NCBI GenBank assembly: GCA_014730255.1
Contig: WJIQ01000181.1
Span: 1-44,605 of the forward strand
Source: a bacterium
Lineage (GTDB): Bacteria > Krumholzibacteriota > Krumholzibacteriia > LZORAL124-64-63
Direction of reading: 5' to 3'
DNA: 44,605 nt
The translations under genes were made by a program, and so were the position numbers. Below the pieces are notes generated by a model. That model worked only from the letters and a program-made list of their open reading frames with translations. It ran no database searches and had not been told where the DNA came from. The number at the start of each line of letters is the position of its first letter. The stretch's first letter is position 1. This document shows, piece by piece, positions 16,005-24,008 of this stretch.

Positions 16005-17218
16005 ACCCGCGCTTCATCGGGGCGATCGTCGCCATGCGCCTGCGGCGGATCGCCGCCGACCGGGGCAACGTCATCTGGCTGCTGGTCATGCCGCTGGTCT
16101 TCACGTTCATGATGGGCGAGCTGATGGGAGACTGGTCGGCCTCCGGGGCGAAGCCGACGCTGGTGGTCTACGGGATGCGCGGCGCCGATCCGGCGTTCTC
16201 GGCCATGGTCGACCGCCTCGGCACGTCGGACGATTTCCGCGTCGTCGCGCGGGACACGACCGCCGCGCCCGCGCGTGCCCGGCGGCTCCTGGAGGGCAAG
16301 TACGTCAGCGGGGCCCTGATCATCGCCGAGGACTATGCCGACAGCGTCGCCGCCGGCCAGCGTCCGCGCGTGCAATTCTTCTACGACAGCGACCGGCGCA
16401 GCAGCCAGGGGGTGCGGCGCGCCGTCGACCGAGAGCTGGCCCGCCTGGCCACCCGCACCGCCGCCGAACGCCTGGTCGATCCGGCCGCCGCGGACTCGGA
16501 CCCCGCCCTGGCGAGCGCCTTCGACGATTCGGCCTACGCACGGCTGTACGAGGAACCACGGGTGCGGCTGGAGACCGAGGTCCGCGGCCGATCGCGGGGC
16601 GCCGATCTCCTCGTCCTGGACGACGCCCGGGAGCACTCCGCGCCATCGTACACGCTCATGTTCATCCTCATGTTCATGCTCATGAGCGCCAAGGATCTGG
16701 TCCTCGAGCGCCAGAACCGCACCCTGGACCGGCTGCGGATCGCGCATCCCTCGACGGGCGACCTCGTGCTGGGGTTCTTCCTCTCGGGGTTCGTCCTGGG
16801 CCTGGTCCAGGGCGGCCTGCTGCTGCTGATCAACTCCCTCTGGACGGGCATCGACTACGGCGACAGTCCGGCGGCCCTCGTCCTGGTCATGGTGCTGTTC
16901 GTGGCCATGAGCTCGGCCGCCGGCCTGCTGCTGGGCACCCTGGCCACCTCCGGCGGCCAGGCCGACGGCCTGGGCATGGTCTTCGGCCTCGGCCTGCCTG
17001 CGCTCGGCGGTCTGTGGTGGCCCCTGGAGGTGACCCCGGAGTTCATGCAGGAGTTCGGCCGCGCGCTGCCCACGGGCCAGGCGATCACCGTCTTCCACGA
17101 CCTCATCGGCCGGGGCCATGGCGTGGCCGAGGTGGCGCCGATGCTCTGGGGGCTCGGGTTCTGGGCGGTCCTGCTGCTCGTGCTCGCGGCGTTGCGGTTC
17201 CGGCGCTACTCGGTCTGA
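16001..17218 (+). CDS. ABC-2 permease subunit 2
   Basis: Second membrane subunit, 405 residues, same topology as its neighbour: N-terminal span near 20-40, large extracytoplasmic domain (about 45-210) and a C-terminal membrane domain after LERQNRTLDRLRIAHPSTGDLVLG. The ATG overlaps the preceding stop as ATGA. The two permeases are clearly paralogous in architecture though divergent in their periplasmic domains. The last codons (17206-17218) overlap the end of a convergent gene on the minus strand, so transcription of one may interfere with the other. Confidence 0.87.
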   Translation: MNPRFIGAIVAMRLRRIAADRGNVIWLLVMPLVFTFMMGELMGDWSASGAKPTLVVYGMRGADPAFSAMVDRLGTSDDFRVVARDTTAAPARARRLLEGKYVSGALIIAEDYADSVAAGQRPRVQFFYDSDRRSSQGVRRAVDRELARLATRTAAERLVDPAAADSDPALASAFDDSAYARLYEEPRVRLETEVRGRSRGADLLVLDDAREHSAPSYTLMFILMFMLMSAKDLVLERQNRTLDRLRIAHPSTGDLVLGFFLSGFVLGLVQGGLLLLINSLWTGIDYGDSPAALVLVMVLFVAMSSAAGLLLGTLATSGGQADGLGMVFGLGLPALGGLWWPLEVTPEFMQEFGRALPTGQAITVFHDLIGRGHGVAEVAPMLWGLGFWAVLLLVLAALRFRRYSV

Positions 17219-17505
17219 AAGCCGATCTGCCCCGGATCCTGGGGGTGGCCGCCCTTGATCTCGCCGTGGGAGTTCTCGTACCGCTCGAGGTTCTGCCCGA
17301 GGCTGCGGTGCAGGCCCTTGGCCGCGGCCGGCGTCAGGACGATCCGCGCGTGGACCTTGGCCTTCGGCACGCCGGGCAGGAGGCGCGCGAAGTCGAGCAC
17401 GAACTCGCTCGCGTTGTGGGCGATGATGGCGAGGTTCGCGTAGATCCCGTCGGCCGCCTCGGGGGGAAGGTCGATGGTGATCTGCTGCTTGGAGGGCTGC
17501 TGCAT
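17206..17505 (-). CDS. DUF3467 family protein
   Basis: Small cytoplasmic protein of 99 residues resembling DUF3467, a family of unknown function found in many bacteria and some archaea. Typical phrases are the GIYANLAIIAHNASEFVLDFARLLPG core, then AKVHARIVLTPAAAKGLHRSLGQNLERYENSHGEI. A longer frame exists, but AGGAGG seven bases before the internal ATG at 17505 fixes this start. It converges on the ABC permease with a 13-base overlap and diverges from the hldA promoter. Function is unknown. Confidence 0.82.
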   Translation of the reverse strand: MQQPSKQQITIDLPPEAADGIYANLAIIAHNASEFVLDFARLLPGVPKAKVHARIVLTPAAAKGLHRSLGQNLERYENSHGEIKGGHPQDPGQIGFQTE

Positions 17506-17552
17506 CGGGGGCCTCCTGCGGGCGGCCGGGATCCGGCGCCGGGCTGTGGGGT

Positions 17553-17581
17553 TTGACACGGGCGGAAGCGGGTGCTAGCGT
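17553..17581 (+). promoter_or_regulatory. Sigma-70-type promoter for hldA-hldC
   Basis: Perfect -35 TTGACA (17553-17558), 17-base spacer and TAGCGT (17576-17581). Predicted +1 near 17588, about 38 bases before the hldA ATG. Confidence 0.62.
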
Positions 17582-17625
17582 GCCGCTTCCGCACCGGACA
17601 CCTCCGTCTCGAAAGCAAACACACG

Positions 17626-18600
17626 ATGACCGAGAAGTACAAGCAGATCCTGGCTGCGCTGCCGCGGCTGAGGCTCGCCGTGGTGGGCGACGTGATGCTC
17701 GATCGCTTCCTCTGGGGCCGCTGCGACCGCATCAGCCCCGAGGCGCCGGTGCCGGTGGTGCGCGTCGAGCGCGAGAGCAGCAAGCTCGGCGGGGCGGCCA
17801 ACGTGGCGGCGAACCTCCATGCGCTCGGCATCGAGGCCACGCTGATCGGCCTGGCCGGGGACGATCCCCACGGGATCGAGCTGCGCCGGCTCCTGGCCGC
17901 GCTGGGGCTGAGCGACGACGGCCTCGTGGCCGAGTCCGGGCGACCGACCACGGTCAAGACGCGCGTCGTGGCCCAGAACCAGCAGGTCGTCCGCACCGAC
18001 ACCGAGGACAGCCGGCCGATCGGGTCGCCGGACCCGGTGCTCGAGCGCCTCGAGGCGCTCGGGCCGTTCGATGGCGTGATCCTCAGCGACTACGGCAAGG
18101 GCCTGCTCACCGACGACGTGCTCGCCGCCCTGATCGCGGTCGTGCGGCGGCGCGATGGCGTGGTGGTGGTCGACCCGAAACAGGGCGATTACACGCAGTA
18201 TCGCGGCGTCACCTCGCTGACGCCGAACCAGCGCGAGGCCGAGGCCGCCACGGCCATCACCGTGCGCGACGCGGCCGATCTCAGCCGCGCCGGCCGGACG
18301 CTGCTGACCCGGACCGAGGCCGACGGGGTCCTGATCACCCGCGGCGAACACGGCATGGCCCTGTTCGAGCCGGGCGACGTCGAGCACCACCTGCCGACCG
18401 AGGCCACCGAGGTCTACGACGTGACCGGAGCCGGCGACACCGTGATCGCCGTCTACACCGCGGCGCTCTGCACCGGCGCCGATCTGCGCACCGCCGCGGC
18501 GCTGGCCAACCACGCGGCCGGCGTCGCGGTCCGCGAGGTGGGGACGGCGGCCGTCACCCGGTCGCAACTGGCCGCCGCGGCGGGCCTGCTGGAGGACTGA
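17626..18600 (+). CDS. hldA: D-glycero-beta-D-manno-heptose-7-phosphate kinase
   Basis: PfkB/ribokinase-family kinase that phosphorylates heptose 7-phosphate at C1 for LPS inner-core synthesis; 324 residues. GDVMLDRFLWGRCDRISPEAPVPVV is the typical heptokinase N-terminus, followed by PfkB signature 1 (KLGGAANVAANL) and signature 2 (DVTGAGDTVIAVYTAAL, about 265-281, with the catalytic aspartate in GAGD). An in-frame start exists 54 bases upstream, but it falls inside the promoter, so the ATG at 17626 is preferred. It corresponds to the N-terminal half of E. coli HldE (RfaE); the other half is the separate next gene. Confidence 0.92.
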   Translation: MTEKYKQILAALPRLRLAVVGDVMLDRFLWGRCDRISPEAPVPVVRVERESSKLGGAANVAANLHALGIEATLIGLAGDDPHGIELRRLLAALGLSDDGLVAESGRPTTVKTRVVAQNQQVVRTDTEDSRPIGSPDPVLERLEALGPFDGVILSDYGKGLLTDDVLAALIAVVRRRDGVVVVDPKQGDYTQYRGVTSLTPNQREAEAATAITVRDAADLSRAGRTLLTRTEADGVLITRGEHGMALFEPGDVEHHLPTEATEVYDVTGAGDTVIAVYTAALCTGADLRTAAALANHAAGVAVREVGTAAVTRSQLAAAAGLLED

Positions 18601-18603
18601 CCC

Positions 18604-19095
18604 ATGCACGAGGTCGATCTCGGACGCGTCCTGGCCGTGGACGAACGGGCCGACTGGGCGGCGGCCGAGCACGACGCCGGCCGGACGATCGCCTTCACCA
18701 ACGGCTGCTTCGATCTGCTGCACTCCGGCCACCTCTGGAGCCTGGCCGAGGCCGCCCGGCACGCGGACAGCCTGCTGGTGGCGATCAACAGCGACGCGAG
18801 CGTCCGCGACCTCAAGGGGCCGAGCCGTCCGTTGATCCCGGAGGATCACCGTGCCGCCCTCATCGCCGCCTTGCGACCGGTTGCGGCGGTCACCATATTT
18901 GCCGCGCCAACACCGCTGGAGGTCATCCTCCAGGTGCGGCCGGACGTGCTCGTCAAGGGGTCCGAGTACGCTGAAGCGGACATCGTCGGCGCCGAGGAGG
19001 TGCGCTCCTGGGGCGGCGAGGTCATCCGGGTGCCCATGCGGGCTGGTTGGTCGACCTCCTCCATCATCGCCGCGATCCGCGACGAGCAGGGCTGA
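18604..19095 (+). CDS. hldC: D-glycero-beta-D-manno-heptose 1-phosphate adenylyltransferase
   Basis: Cytidylyltransferase-fold enzyme that makes ADP-D-glycero-beta-D-manno-heptose, the step after HldA and phosphatase GmhB; 163 residues. The nucleotide-binding motif FTNGCFDLLHSGH sits at 31-43 with HSGH at 40-43, followed by AINSDASVRDLKGPSRPLIPE and LVKGSEYAEADIVGAEEV. Separate from the kinase by only three bases, so this is the split form of HldE. Heptose implies an LPS with a heptose-containing core, or heptosylated proteins. Confidence 0.93.
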   Translation: MHEVDLGRVLAVDERADWAAAEHDAGRTIAFTNGCFDLLHSGHLWSLAEAARHADSLLVAINSDASVRDLKGPSRPLIPEDHRAALIAALRPVAAVTIFAAPTPLEVILQVRPDVLVKGSEYAEADIVGAEEVRSWGGEVIRVPMRAGWSTSSIIAAIRDEQG

Positions 19096-19155
19096 CCCGT
19101 CCCCGCGCGCCTGGCGGCGAGATCTCACACTTCTGCAGTGTCCGAAGGAGAAGCG

Positions 19156-20475
19156 ATGAGCAAGAAGAAGGTCATCATCCTGGGGGCCGCCGGGCGGGAC
19201 TTCCACGACTTCAACTGCCGGTTCCGCGACAACGAGGACTACGAGGTGGTCGCGTTCACCGCCACCCAGATCCCGGACATCGACGGTCGCAAGTACCCCG
19301 CCGAGCTCGCGGGCAGCCTGTATCCCGACGGCATCCCCATCGAGGACGAGGGCCGCATCGAGGAACTGATCGCCGAGACGGGCGCCGACATGTGCATCAT
19401 GGCCTACAGCGACCGCAGCTATCAGCAGGTCATGAGCCTCGGCAGCCGTGTCAACGCCGCGGGCGCCGATTTCGCCATGATGGGCGAGCGCGACACCCAG
19501 CTCGAGAGCTCCAAGCCCGTGATCTCCGTGGGCGCCGTGCGCACGGGTTGCGGCAAGAGCCAGACCAGCCGGGCCATCTGCCGCATCCTGCGCGGCGCGG
19601 GCAAGAAGGTGGTGGCCATCCGCCATCCGATGCCCTACGGCGACCTCGTCAAGCAGCGCGTGCAGCGCTTCGCCGAGCTCAGCGACCTCGAGAAGCACGA
19701 CTGCACCATCGAGGAGATGGAGGAGTACGAGCCGCACATCGCCGCCGGCGGCGTGATCTACGCCGGCGTCGACTACGAGGCGATCCTGCGCGAGGCCGAG
19801 AAGGAGGCCGACATCATCCTCTGGGACGGCGGCAACAACGACACGCCGTTCTACAAGAGCGACCTGCACATCGTGGTCGCCGATCCGCACCGCCCCGGCC
19901 ACGAGAAGGAGTACTTCCCCGGCGAGACCAACGTCCGCCTGGCCGACGTGGTGGTCATCAACAAGGTCGTCGAGGCCGAGTTCGAGGCCATCCAGGAGGT
20001 GCGCGACAACGTCCGCGAGATCAACCCCGACGCGGTGATCATCGATGGCGCGAGCCCTTTGACCATCGAGGGCGACCTGGAGACGCTCGACGGCATGAAG
20101 GTGCTGGTGGTCGAGGACGGCCCGACCCTGACCCACGGCGAGATGGCCTACGGGGCCGGTGTCGTCGCGGCCATGCGCATGGGTGCGGCCGAGACGGTCG
20201 ACCCGCGGCCCTGGGCGGTCGGCAAGCTGGCCGAGACGTTCGAGATCTACCCCGAGATCGGCGCCCTGCTGCCGGCGATGGGCTACGGTGACGAGCAGAA
20301 GGCCGACCTCGAGAAGACCATCAACGCGGTCGAGTGCGACGCGGTGGTCATCGGCACGCCGATCGACCTGAACCGCATCGTCAAGATCGACAAGCCGACC
20401 GTGCGCGTCGGCTACGAGCTGCAGGAGATCGGCAAGCCGGATCTGGCGCAGGTCCTGGCCCGATTCCTCGACTGA
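19156..20475 (+). CDS. Cyclic 2,3-diphosphoglycerate synthetase-like GTPase
   Basis: Cytoplasmic P-loop protein of 439 residues resembling the family that contains archaeal cyclic 2,3-diphosphoglycerate synthetase and many uncharacterised bacterial GTPases. N-terminal Rossmann-like region KVIILGAAGRDFHDFN (5-20), P-loop GAVRTGCGKSQTSR at about 126-139, and later DIILWDGGNNDTPFY and VVVINKV, which look like Walker B and base-recognition motifs. Start chosen at the ATG behind GAAGGAG. In Methanothermus the enzyme makes the thermoprotectant cDPG; in bacteria the activity is mostly untested. It stands alone between the heptose genes and sucC. Confidence 0.78.
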   Translation: MSKKKVIILGAAGRDFHDFNCRFRDNEDYEVVAFTATQIPDIDGRKYPAELAGSLYPDGIPIEDEGRIEELIAETGADMCIMAYSDRSYQQVMSLGSRVNAAGADFAMMGERDTQLESSKPVISVGAVRTGCGKSQTSRAICRILRGAGKKVVAIRHPMPYGDLVKQRVQRFAELSDLEKHDCTIEEMEEYEPHIAAGGVIYAGVDYEAILREAEKEADIILWDGGNNDTPFYKSDLHIVVADPHRPGHEKEYFPGETNVRLADVVVINKVVEAEFEAIQEVRDNVREINPDAVIIDGASPLTIEGDLETLDGMKVLVVEDGPTLTHGEMAYGAGVVAAMRMGAAETVDPRPWAVGKLAETFEIYPEIGALLPAMGYGDEQKADLEKTINAVECDAVVIGTPIDLNRIVKIDKPTVRVGYELQEIGKPDLAQVLARFLD

Positions 20476-20517
20476 CACGGTGCGCCGGCGGCGGCGTCGG
20501 CGCTGGCAGAAGCCAGG

Positions 20518-20546
20518 TTTTCAGCTACCATGGTTTCGGCTACATT
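20518..20546 (+). promoter_or_regulatory. Candidate sigma-70-type promoter for sucCD-ndk
   Basis: TTTTCA (20518-20523), 17-base spacer, TACATT (20541-20546), predicted +1 near 20553, about 100 bases upstream of sucC. The hairpin at 20547-20572 begins immediately after the -10 element. Confidence 0.45.
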
Positions 20547-20577
20547 GGGTCCGGTCCGCGAGGGCCGGACCCGTTTT
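20547..20577 (+). terminator. Hairpin with short T-tract upstream of sucC
   Basis: GGGTCCGG (20547-20554) pairs with CCGGACCC (20565-20572), ten-base loop, then GTTTTCC. It fits an intrinsic terminator of the GTPase gene at 19156. Because the predicted sucC start site lies inside it, it could instead form only on readthrough RNA, sparing transcripts begun at the local promoter. Confidence 0.55.
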
Positions 20578-20655
20578 CCATCGGGCGACGCGCTGCCGGG
20601 AGCATGCGATCGTCCGCGGACCCGACGTCGGAGTTCCAACCGAGGAGAGGACGCG

Positions 20656-21798
20656 GTGAACATCCACGAATACCAAGGACGCGACGTGCTGCGCGCGCAC
20701 GGCCTGCCGGTGCCACCGGGACAGGTCGCCGAGACGGCGGCGCGGGCCGAGGCGATCGCCCGCGAGCTGGGCCTGCCCGTGATGGTCAAGGCCCAGGTCC
20801 TGACCGGCGGCCGCGGCAAGGCCGGCGGCGTGAAGTTCTGCGCCAGCCTGGAGGACGTGACCACCCATGCCGGCAACATCCTGGGCATGGACATCAAGGG
20901 CCACACCGTCCGCAAGGTCCTGGTGACCCCCGCCGTGGACATCGCCGAGGAGTACTACCTCGGCATGCTGATCGACCGGCGGAGCGGCCAGGTGCACGTG
21001 ATGGCCAGCGCCGAGGGCGGCGTGGAGATCGAGCAGGTGGCGGCCGACACGCCCGAGCTCATCCATCACCTCGACGTCGACCCCCGCTTCGGGCTGCTGG
21101 ATCACCAGGCGCTGGGCCTGGGGCTGAAGCTGTGCCCGGGCGAGGTCAAGAAGGCCCGGCAGATCGGCGCCGCCCTGCAGAAGCTCCACGCGGCGTTCGT
21201 CGACGCCGACGCCAGCCTCGCCGAGATCAACCCGTTCATCTTCACGCCCGACGGCGAGGGCCTGGCCATCGACGCCAAGGTCAACCTCGACGACAACGCG
21301 CTCTTCCGGCATCCGGAGTATCCCGAGATGCGTGACCGCCTGGCCGAGGACCCGTCCGAGCGGCAGGCTCGCGAGGCCGACCTCAGCTTCGTCAAGCTCT
21401 CGGGCAACGTCGGCTGCCTGGTCAACGGCGCCGGCCTGGCCATGGCCACCATGGACCTGGTGAAGCACTACGGCGGCGAGCCGGCCAACTTCCTGGACAT
21501 CGGCGGCAGCTCGAACCCCGAGAAGGTGGTCAACGCGCTGCGGATCATCCTGGACGACAGCGAGGTCAAGGCGATCCTGTTCAACATCTTCGGCGGGATC
21601 ACCCGTTGCGACGACGTGGCCCAGGGCATCATCCAGGCAGCCGAGCAGATCGACATCGACGTGCCGATCGTCGTGCGGCTGACCGGGACCAACGAGGAGG
21701 AGGCCCGCGAGCTGCTGGCCAGGACCGATCTCGTGGCGGCCACCACCATGGACGAGGCCGTGCAGAAGGCCATCGAACTCGCGGGCACCGCGGCGTAA
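20656..21798 (+). CDS. sucC: Succinyl-CoA synthetase beta subunit (ADP-forming type)
   Basis: ATP-grasp subunit of succinyl-CoA synthetase, the substrate-level phosphorylation step of the TCA cycle; 380 residues, normal length. MNIHEYQGRDVLRAHGLPVPPG is the classical N-terminus, followed by VKAQVLTGGRGKAGGVK (nucleotide binding) and the CoA-ligase half containing GLAMATMDLVKHYGGEPANFLDIGG and FNIFGGITRCDDVA. GTG start behind GAGGAGAGG; longer in-frame starts lie within the hairpin region and are rejected. sucD follows after 12 bases. Confidence 0.95.
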   Translation: MNIHEYQGRDVLRAHGLPVPPGQVAETAARAEAIARELGLPVMVKAQVLTGGRGKAGGVKFCASLEDVTTHAGNILGMDIKGHTVRKVLVTPAVDIAEEYYLGMLIDRRSGQVHVMASAEGGVEIEQVAADTPELIHHLDVDPRFGLLDHQALGLGLKLCPGEVKKARQIGAALQKLHAAFVDADASLAEINPFIFTPDGEGLAIDAKVNLDDNALFRHPEYPEMRDRLAEDPSERQAREADLSFVKLSGNVGCLVNGAGLAMATMDLVKHYGGEPANFLDIGGSSNPEKVVNALRIILDDSEVKAILFNIFGGITRCDDVAQGIIQAAEQIDIDVPIVVRLTGTNEEEARELLARTDLVAATTMDEAVQKAIELAGTAA

Positions 21799-21810
21799 GG
21801 GAGGCGTGAC

Positions 21811-22686
21811 GTGGCGATCTTCGTCAACCAGGACACCAGGGTGCTCGTGCAGGGCATCACCGGCCGCGATGGGAGCTTCCACAGCAAGGGCATGCTCGAC
21901 TACGGCACGAAGCTCGTGGCGGGCGTGACCCCGGGCAAGGGCGGCCAGACCTTCGAGGGCCAGGTCCCGGTGTTCGACACCGTGGCCGACGCGGTGAGCG
22001 AGACCGGCGCCAACACGTCGGTGATCTTCGTACCGCCGCCGTTCGCGTCCGGTGCGATCTACGAGGCCGCCGATGCCGGCGTCGAGCTCATCGTCTGCAT
22101 CACCGAGGGCGTGCCGACCCTCGACATGGTCAAGGTCATGCCGTATCTCCGCGAGCGCGGGGTGCGGCTGATCGGACCGAACTGTCCGGGTCTGCTCGCG
22201 CCCGGCATCGCCAAGCTGGGCATCATGCCCGCGAGCATCGTCGCGCCGGGCAAGGTCGGGCTCGTCTCGCGCAGCGGCACCCTGACCTACGAGGTCGTCT
22301 GGCAGCTGACGTCGGCCGGCCTGGGGCAGAGCACCTGCCTGGGCATCGGCGGAGACCCGGTGATCGGCACGACGTTCATGGACGCGGTCGAGGCCTTCGC
22401 GGCCGACCCCGGGACGGAGGCCCTGGTGCTGATCGGCGAGATCGGCGGCGACGCCGAGGAGACGGCGGCGGCCTACATCCAGGAACACGTCGACATGCCG
22501 GTGGTCAGCTTCATCGCGGGTCGGACGGCGCCTCCGGGCAAGCGGATGGGGCACGCCGGGGCGATCATCACCGGCGGCAGCGGCACCGCGGCCGACAAGA
22601 CCAAGGCGCTCGAGGCGGCCGGCATTCCGGTGGCGCCGCGGGCGGTGGACATCGTTCCCCTGCTGCGCGAGCGGCAGGGTGCCTGA
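21811..22686 (+). CDS. sucD: Succinyl-CoA synthetase alpha subunit
   Basis: CoA-binding and phospho-histidine subunit, 291 residues. N-terminal [23 protein letters not shown] and the CoA-binding Rossmann domain are followed by the ligase domain with the active-site histidine H248 in [31 protein letters not shown] is also family-typical. GTG start with GGGAGG a few bases ahead. The sucC-sucD-ndk order links the TCA step with nucleotide phosphate transfer, an arrangement met in several other phyla. Confidence 0.95.
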   Translation: MAIFVNQDTRVLVQGITGRDGSFHSKGMLDYGTKLVAGVTPGKGGQTFEGQVPVFDTVADAVSETGANTSVIFVPPPFASGAIYEAADAGVELIVCITEGVPTLDMVKVMPYLRERGVRLIGPNCPGLLAPGIAKLGIMPASIVAPGKVGLVSRSGTLTYEVVWQLTSAGLGQSTCLGIGGDPVIGTTFMDAVEAFAADPGTEALVLIGEIGGDAEETAAAYIQEHVDMPVVSFIAGRTAPPGKRMGHAGAIITGGSGTAADKTKALEAAGIPVAPRAVDIVPLLRERQGA

Positions 22687-22698
22687 CGGAGGAATGGC

Positions 22699-23106
22699 GT
22701 GCAGAGCACCTACTTCATGATCAAGCCCGAGATCGTCGCCGCGGGCGAGCAGCAGATCGGCGCCATCCTCGCGATGGTCAATCGCAGCGGCTTCCGCATC
22801 ACGCGGCTGGCCATGCGACAGCTCGACCGTGCGCTCGTCGAGGACTTCTACGGCGAGCACCGCGGCAAACCGTTCTACGACTCGCTGGTCGAGTACATCA
22901 CCTCCGGCCCGGTGGTCTGCGTCCGGCTCGAGCGCGAGGACGCCGTGGCGGCGCTGCGCGAGCTGATCGGGGCGACCAATCCGGCCGAGGCGGCCACCGG
23001 CACGGTGCGCGACCTGTACGGGACCTCGATCGGCGAGAACGCCGTGCACGCGTCGGCCAACGCCGACGACGCGGCGCGGGAGCTGGGGCTGATCTTCGGC
23101 GATTGA
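22699..23106 (+). CDS. ndk: Nucleoside diphosphate kinase
   Basis: Ping-pong kinase that equilibrates NTP pools, 135 residues. The phospho-histidine is H117 in IGENAVHAS, and other family features are MIKPE near residues 7-11 (usually KPD), the VVCVRLERE strand, GATNPAEAATGTVR and the short C-terminal ARELGLIF. Deviations include IKPE for IKPD and HASAN for the usual HGSDS. GTG start behind ACGGAGGAATGGC, 12 bases after sucD. A terminator-like hairpin follows. Confidence 0.9.
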   Translation: MQSTYFMIKPEIVAAGEQQIGAILAMVNRSGFRITRLAMRQLDRALVEDFYGEHRGKPFYDSLVEYITSGPVVCVRLEREDAVAALRELIGATNPAEAATGTVRDLYGTSIGENAVHASANADDAARELGLIFGD

Positions 23107-23118
23107 CGGGGTGCAGCG

Positions 23119-23146
23119 GGCGGCCGCGCCACCGGGCGTGGCCGCC
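23119..23146 (+). terminator. Hairpin terminator after ndk
   Basis: Twelve-bp stem GGCGGCCGCGCC (23119-23130) with GGCGTGGCCGCC (23135-23146), one G-U pair, ACCG tetraloop. The next two bases (TT) are also the start of the following -35 element, so terminator and promoter abut without spacing. Confidence 0.65.
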
Positions 23147-23175
23147 TTGACAGGATACGAACCGGGACTTAGAGT
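23147..23175 (+). promoter_or_regulatory. Sigma-70-type promoter for DUF177-rpmF-fab block
   Basis: Perfect TTGACA (23147-23152), 17-base spacer, TAGAGT (23170-23175). Predicted +1 at about 23182, only three bases before the ATG of the first gene, implying a nearly leaderless mRNA. Confidence 0.62.
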
Positions 23176-23184
23176 TCCCCGCTC

Positions 23185-23694
23185 ATGAAACTCGACCTCG
23201 ACAGAAGCCCGGCCGGTCGCAGCGATCTGCCCATTGCGGGCTCGTGCCTCCTGGGGATAGGATCCGGCACCCCGGAGACCGTCGGGATCTCCGGATCCCT
23301 CGTCGTCGACAACCTCGAGGGGCGATCCGTGGTCCGCGGGGATCTCGAGGCGCGGGGCACGGCCGAGTGCGGGCGCTGCCTGGAGCCCTTCGAGCTGGTG
23401 TTCGACGTGCCGCTCGAGCTGGTGGTCATGCGCGACGCCGGAGACGAGACCGAGGACGCCGAGACGCTGGTCCTGCACCAGCGAGACGGTGTGGTGGACC
23501 TGAGCGAACCGGTGCGCGAGGCGATCCTGCTGGCCCTTCCGCAGCAGCGCGTCTGCCGCGACGACTGCCGGGGGCTCTGCCCGCAGTGCGGGGCCGATCT
23601 GAACGACGGCCCGTGTGGCTGCGAGGACGACGACATCGACCCGCGCTGGGACGGGCTACCCGATCTGACCGGGGGCGACGACCCGGCGACGTGA
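23185..23694 (+). CDS. DUF177 (YceD family) protein
   Basis: Protein of 169 residues from the YceD/DUF177 family, which almost always precedes rpmF and is linked to 23S rRNA accumulation. Middle motif AECGRCLEPFELVFDVPLELVV and the C-terminal cysteine cluster CRDDCRGLCPQCGADLNDGPCGC (a probable zinc site) are typical. No ribosome binding site precedes the ATG, which lies about three bases from the predicted transcription start, so it is probably read from a leaderless message. An acidic C-terminal tail follows the cysteine cluster. Confidence 0.88.
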   Translation: MKLDLDRSPAGRSDLPIAGSCLLGIGSGTPETVGISGSLVVDNLEGRSVVRGDLEARGTAECGRCLEPFELVFDVPLELVVMRDAGDETEDAETLVLHQRDGVVDLSEPVREAILLALPQQRVCRDDCRGLCPQCGADLNDGPCGCEDDDIDPRWDGLPDLTGGDDPAT

Positions 23695-23734
23695 CCGTGG
23701 CGGCAGGAGACTGCCACATCAGGAGCATGACGAC

Positions 23735-23914
23735 ATGGCCGTGCCCAAGAAGAAGAACAGCAAGCAACGCAAGCGCCTCCGCCGTGCGAACTGGCACCTC
23801 CGCCAGCCGGACGTCAACCGCTGCCCGCACTGCGCCGCGCCCCGTCAGCCGCATCGCGTCTGCAAGGAGTGCGGCTACTACGGCGAGCGCGAGGTGCTGG
23901 TCGTCGAGAGCTGA
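23735..23914 (+). CDS. rpmF: 50S ribosomal protein L32
   Basis: Small basic ribosomal protein, 59 residues. MAVPKKKNSKQRKRLRRAN is the universal L32 N-terminus, and a four-cysteine zinc ribbon is intact: C30-x2-C33 (CPHC) and C43-x2-C46 (CKEC), so this is the zinc-binding (C+) paralogue. AGGAGC lies ahead of the ATG. DUF177-rpmF-plsX is a standard order coupling ribosome and lipid synthesis. Confidence 0.96.
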   Translation: MAVPKKKNSKQRKRLRRANWHLRQPDVNRCPHCAAPRQPHRVCKECGYYGEREVLVVES

Positions 23915-23932
23915 GCGGTTCGTCGGTTTGGC

Positions 23933-23988
23933 CGGGCCGCCCCGTGATAGCGGCGGCCCGTGACACGGTCGCCCGGCCGGGGCGACCG
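23933..23988 (+). other. Two tandem hairpins between rpmF and plsX
   Basis: First hairpin: CGGGCCGCC (23933-23941) with 23952-23960, ten-base loop. Second: CGGTCGCCC (23966-23974) with 23980-23988, five-base loop. Both 9-bp stems are perfect and fill most of the 94-base gap; the second ends seven bases before the plsX ribosome binding site. They may be a terminator/attenuator pair or mRNA-processing structures. Confidence 0.55.
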
Positions 23989-24008
23989 AGGACATGGAGG
24001 TCGAGCAC

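Noticed and set aside
17575-20478. 967-codon open frame on the minus strand
   Set aside because: Antisense to hldA, hldC and the GTPase; repetitive Val/Asp/His/Leu composition typical of a mirror frame in G+C-rich DNA.
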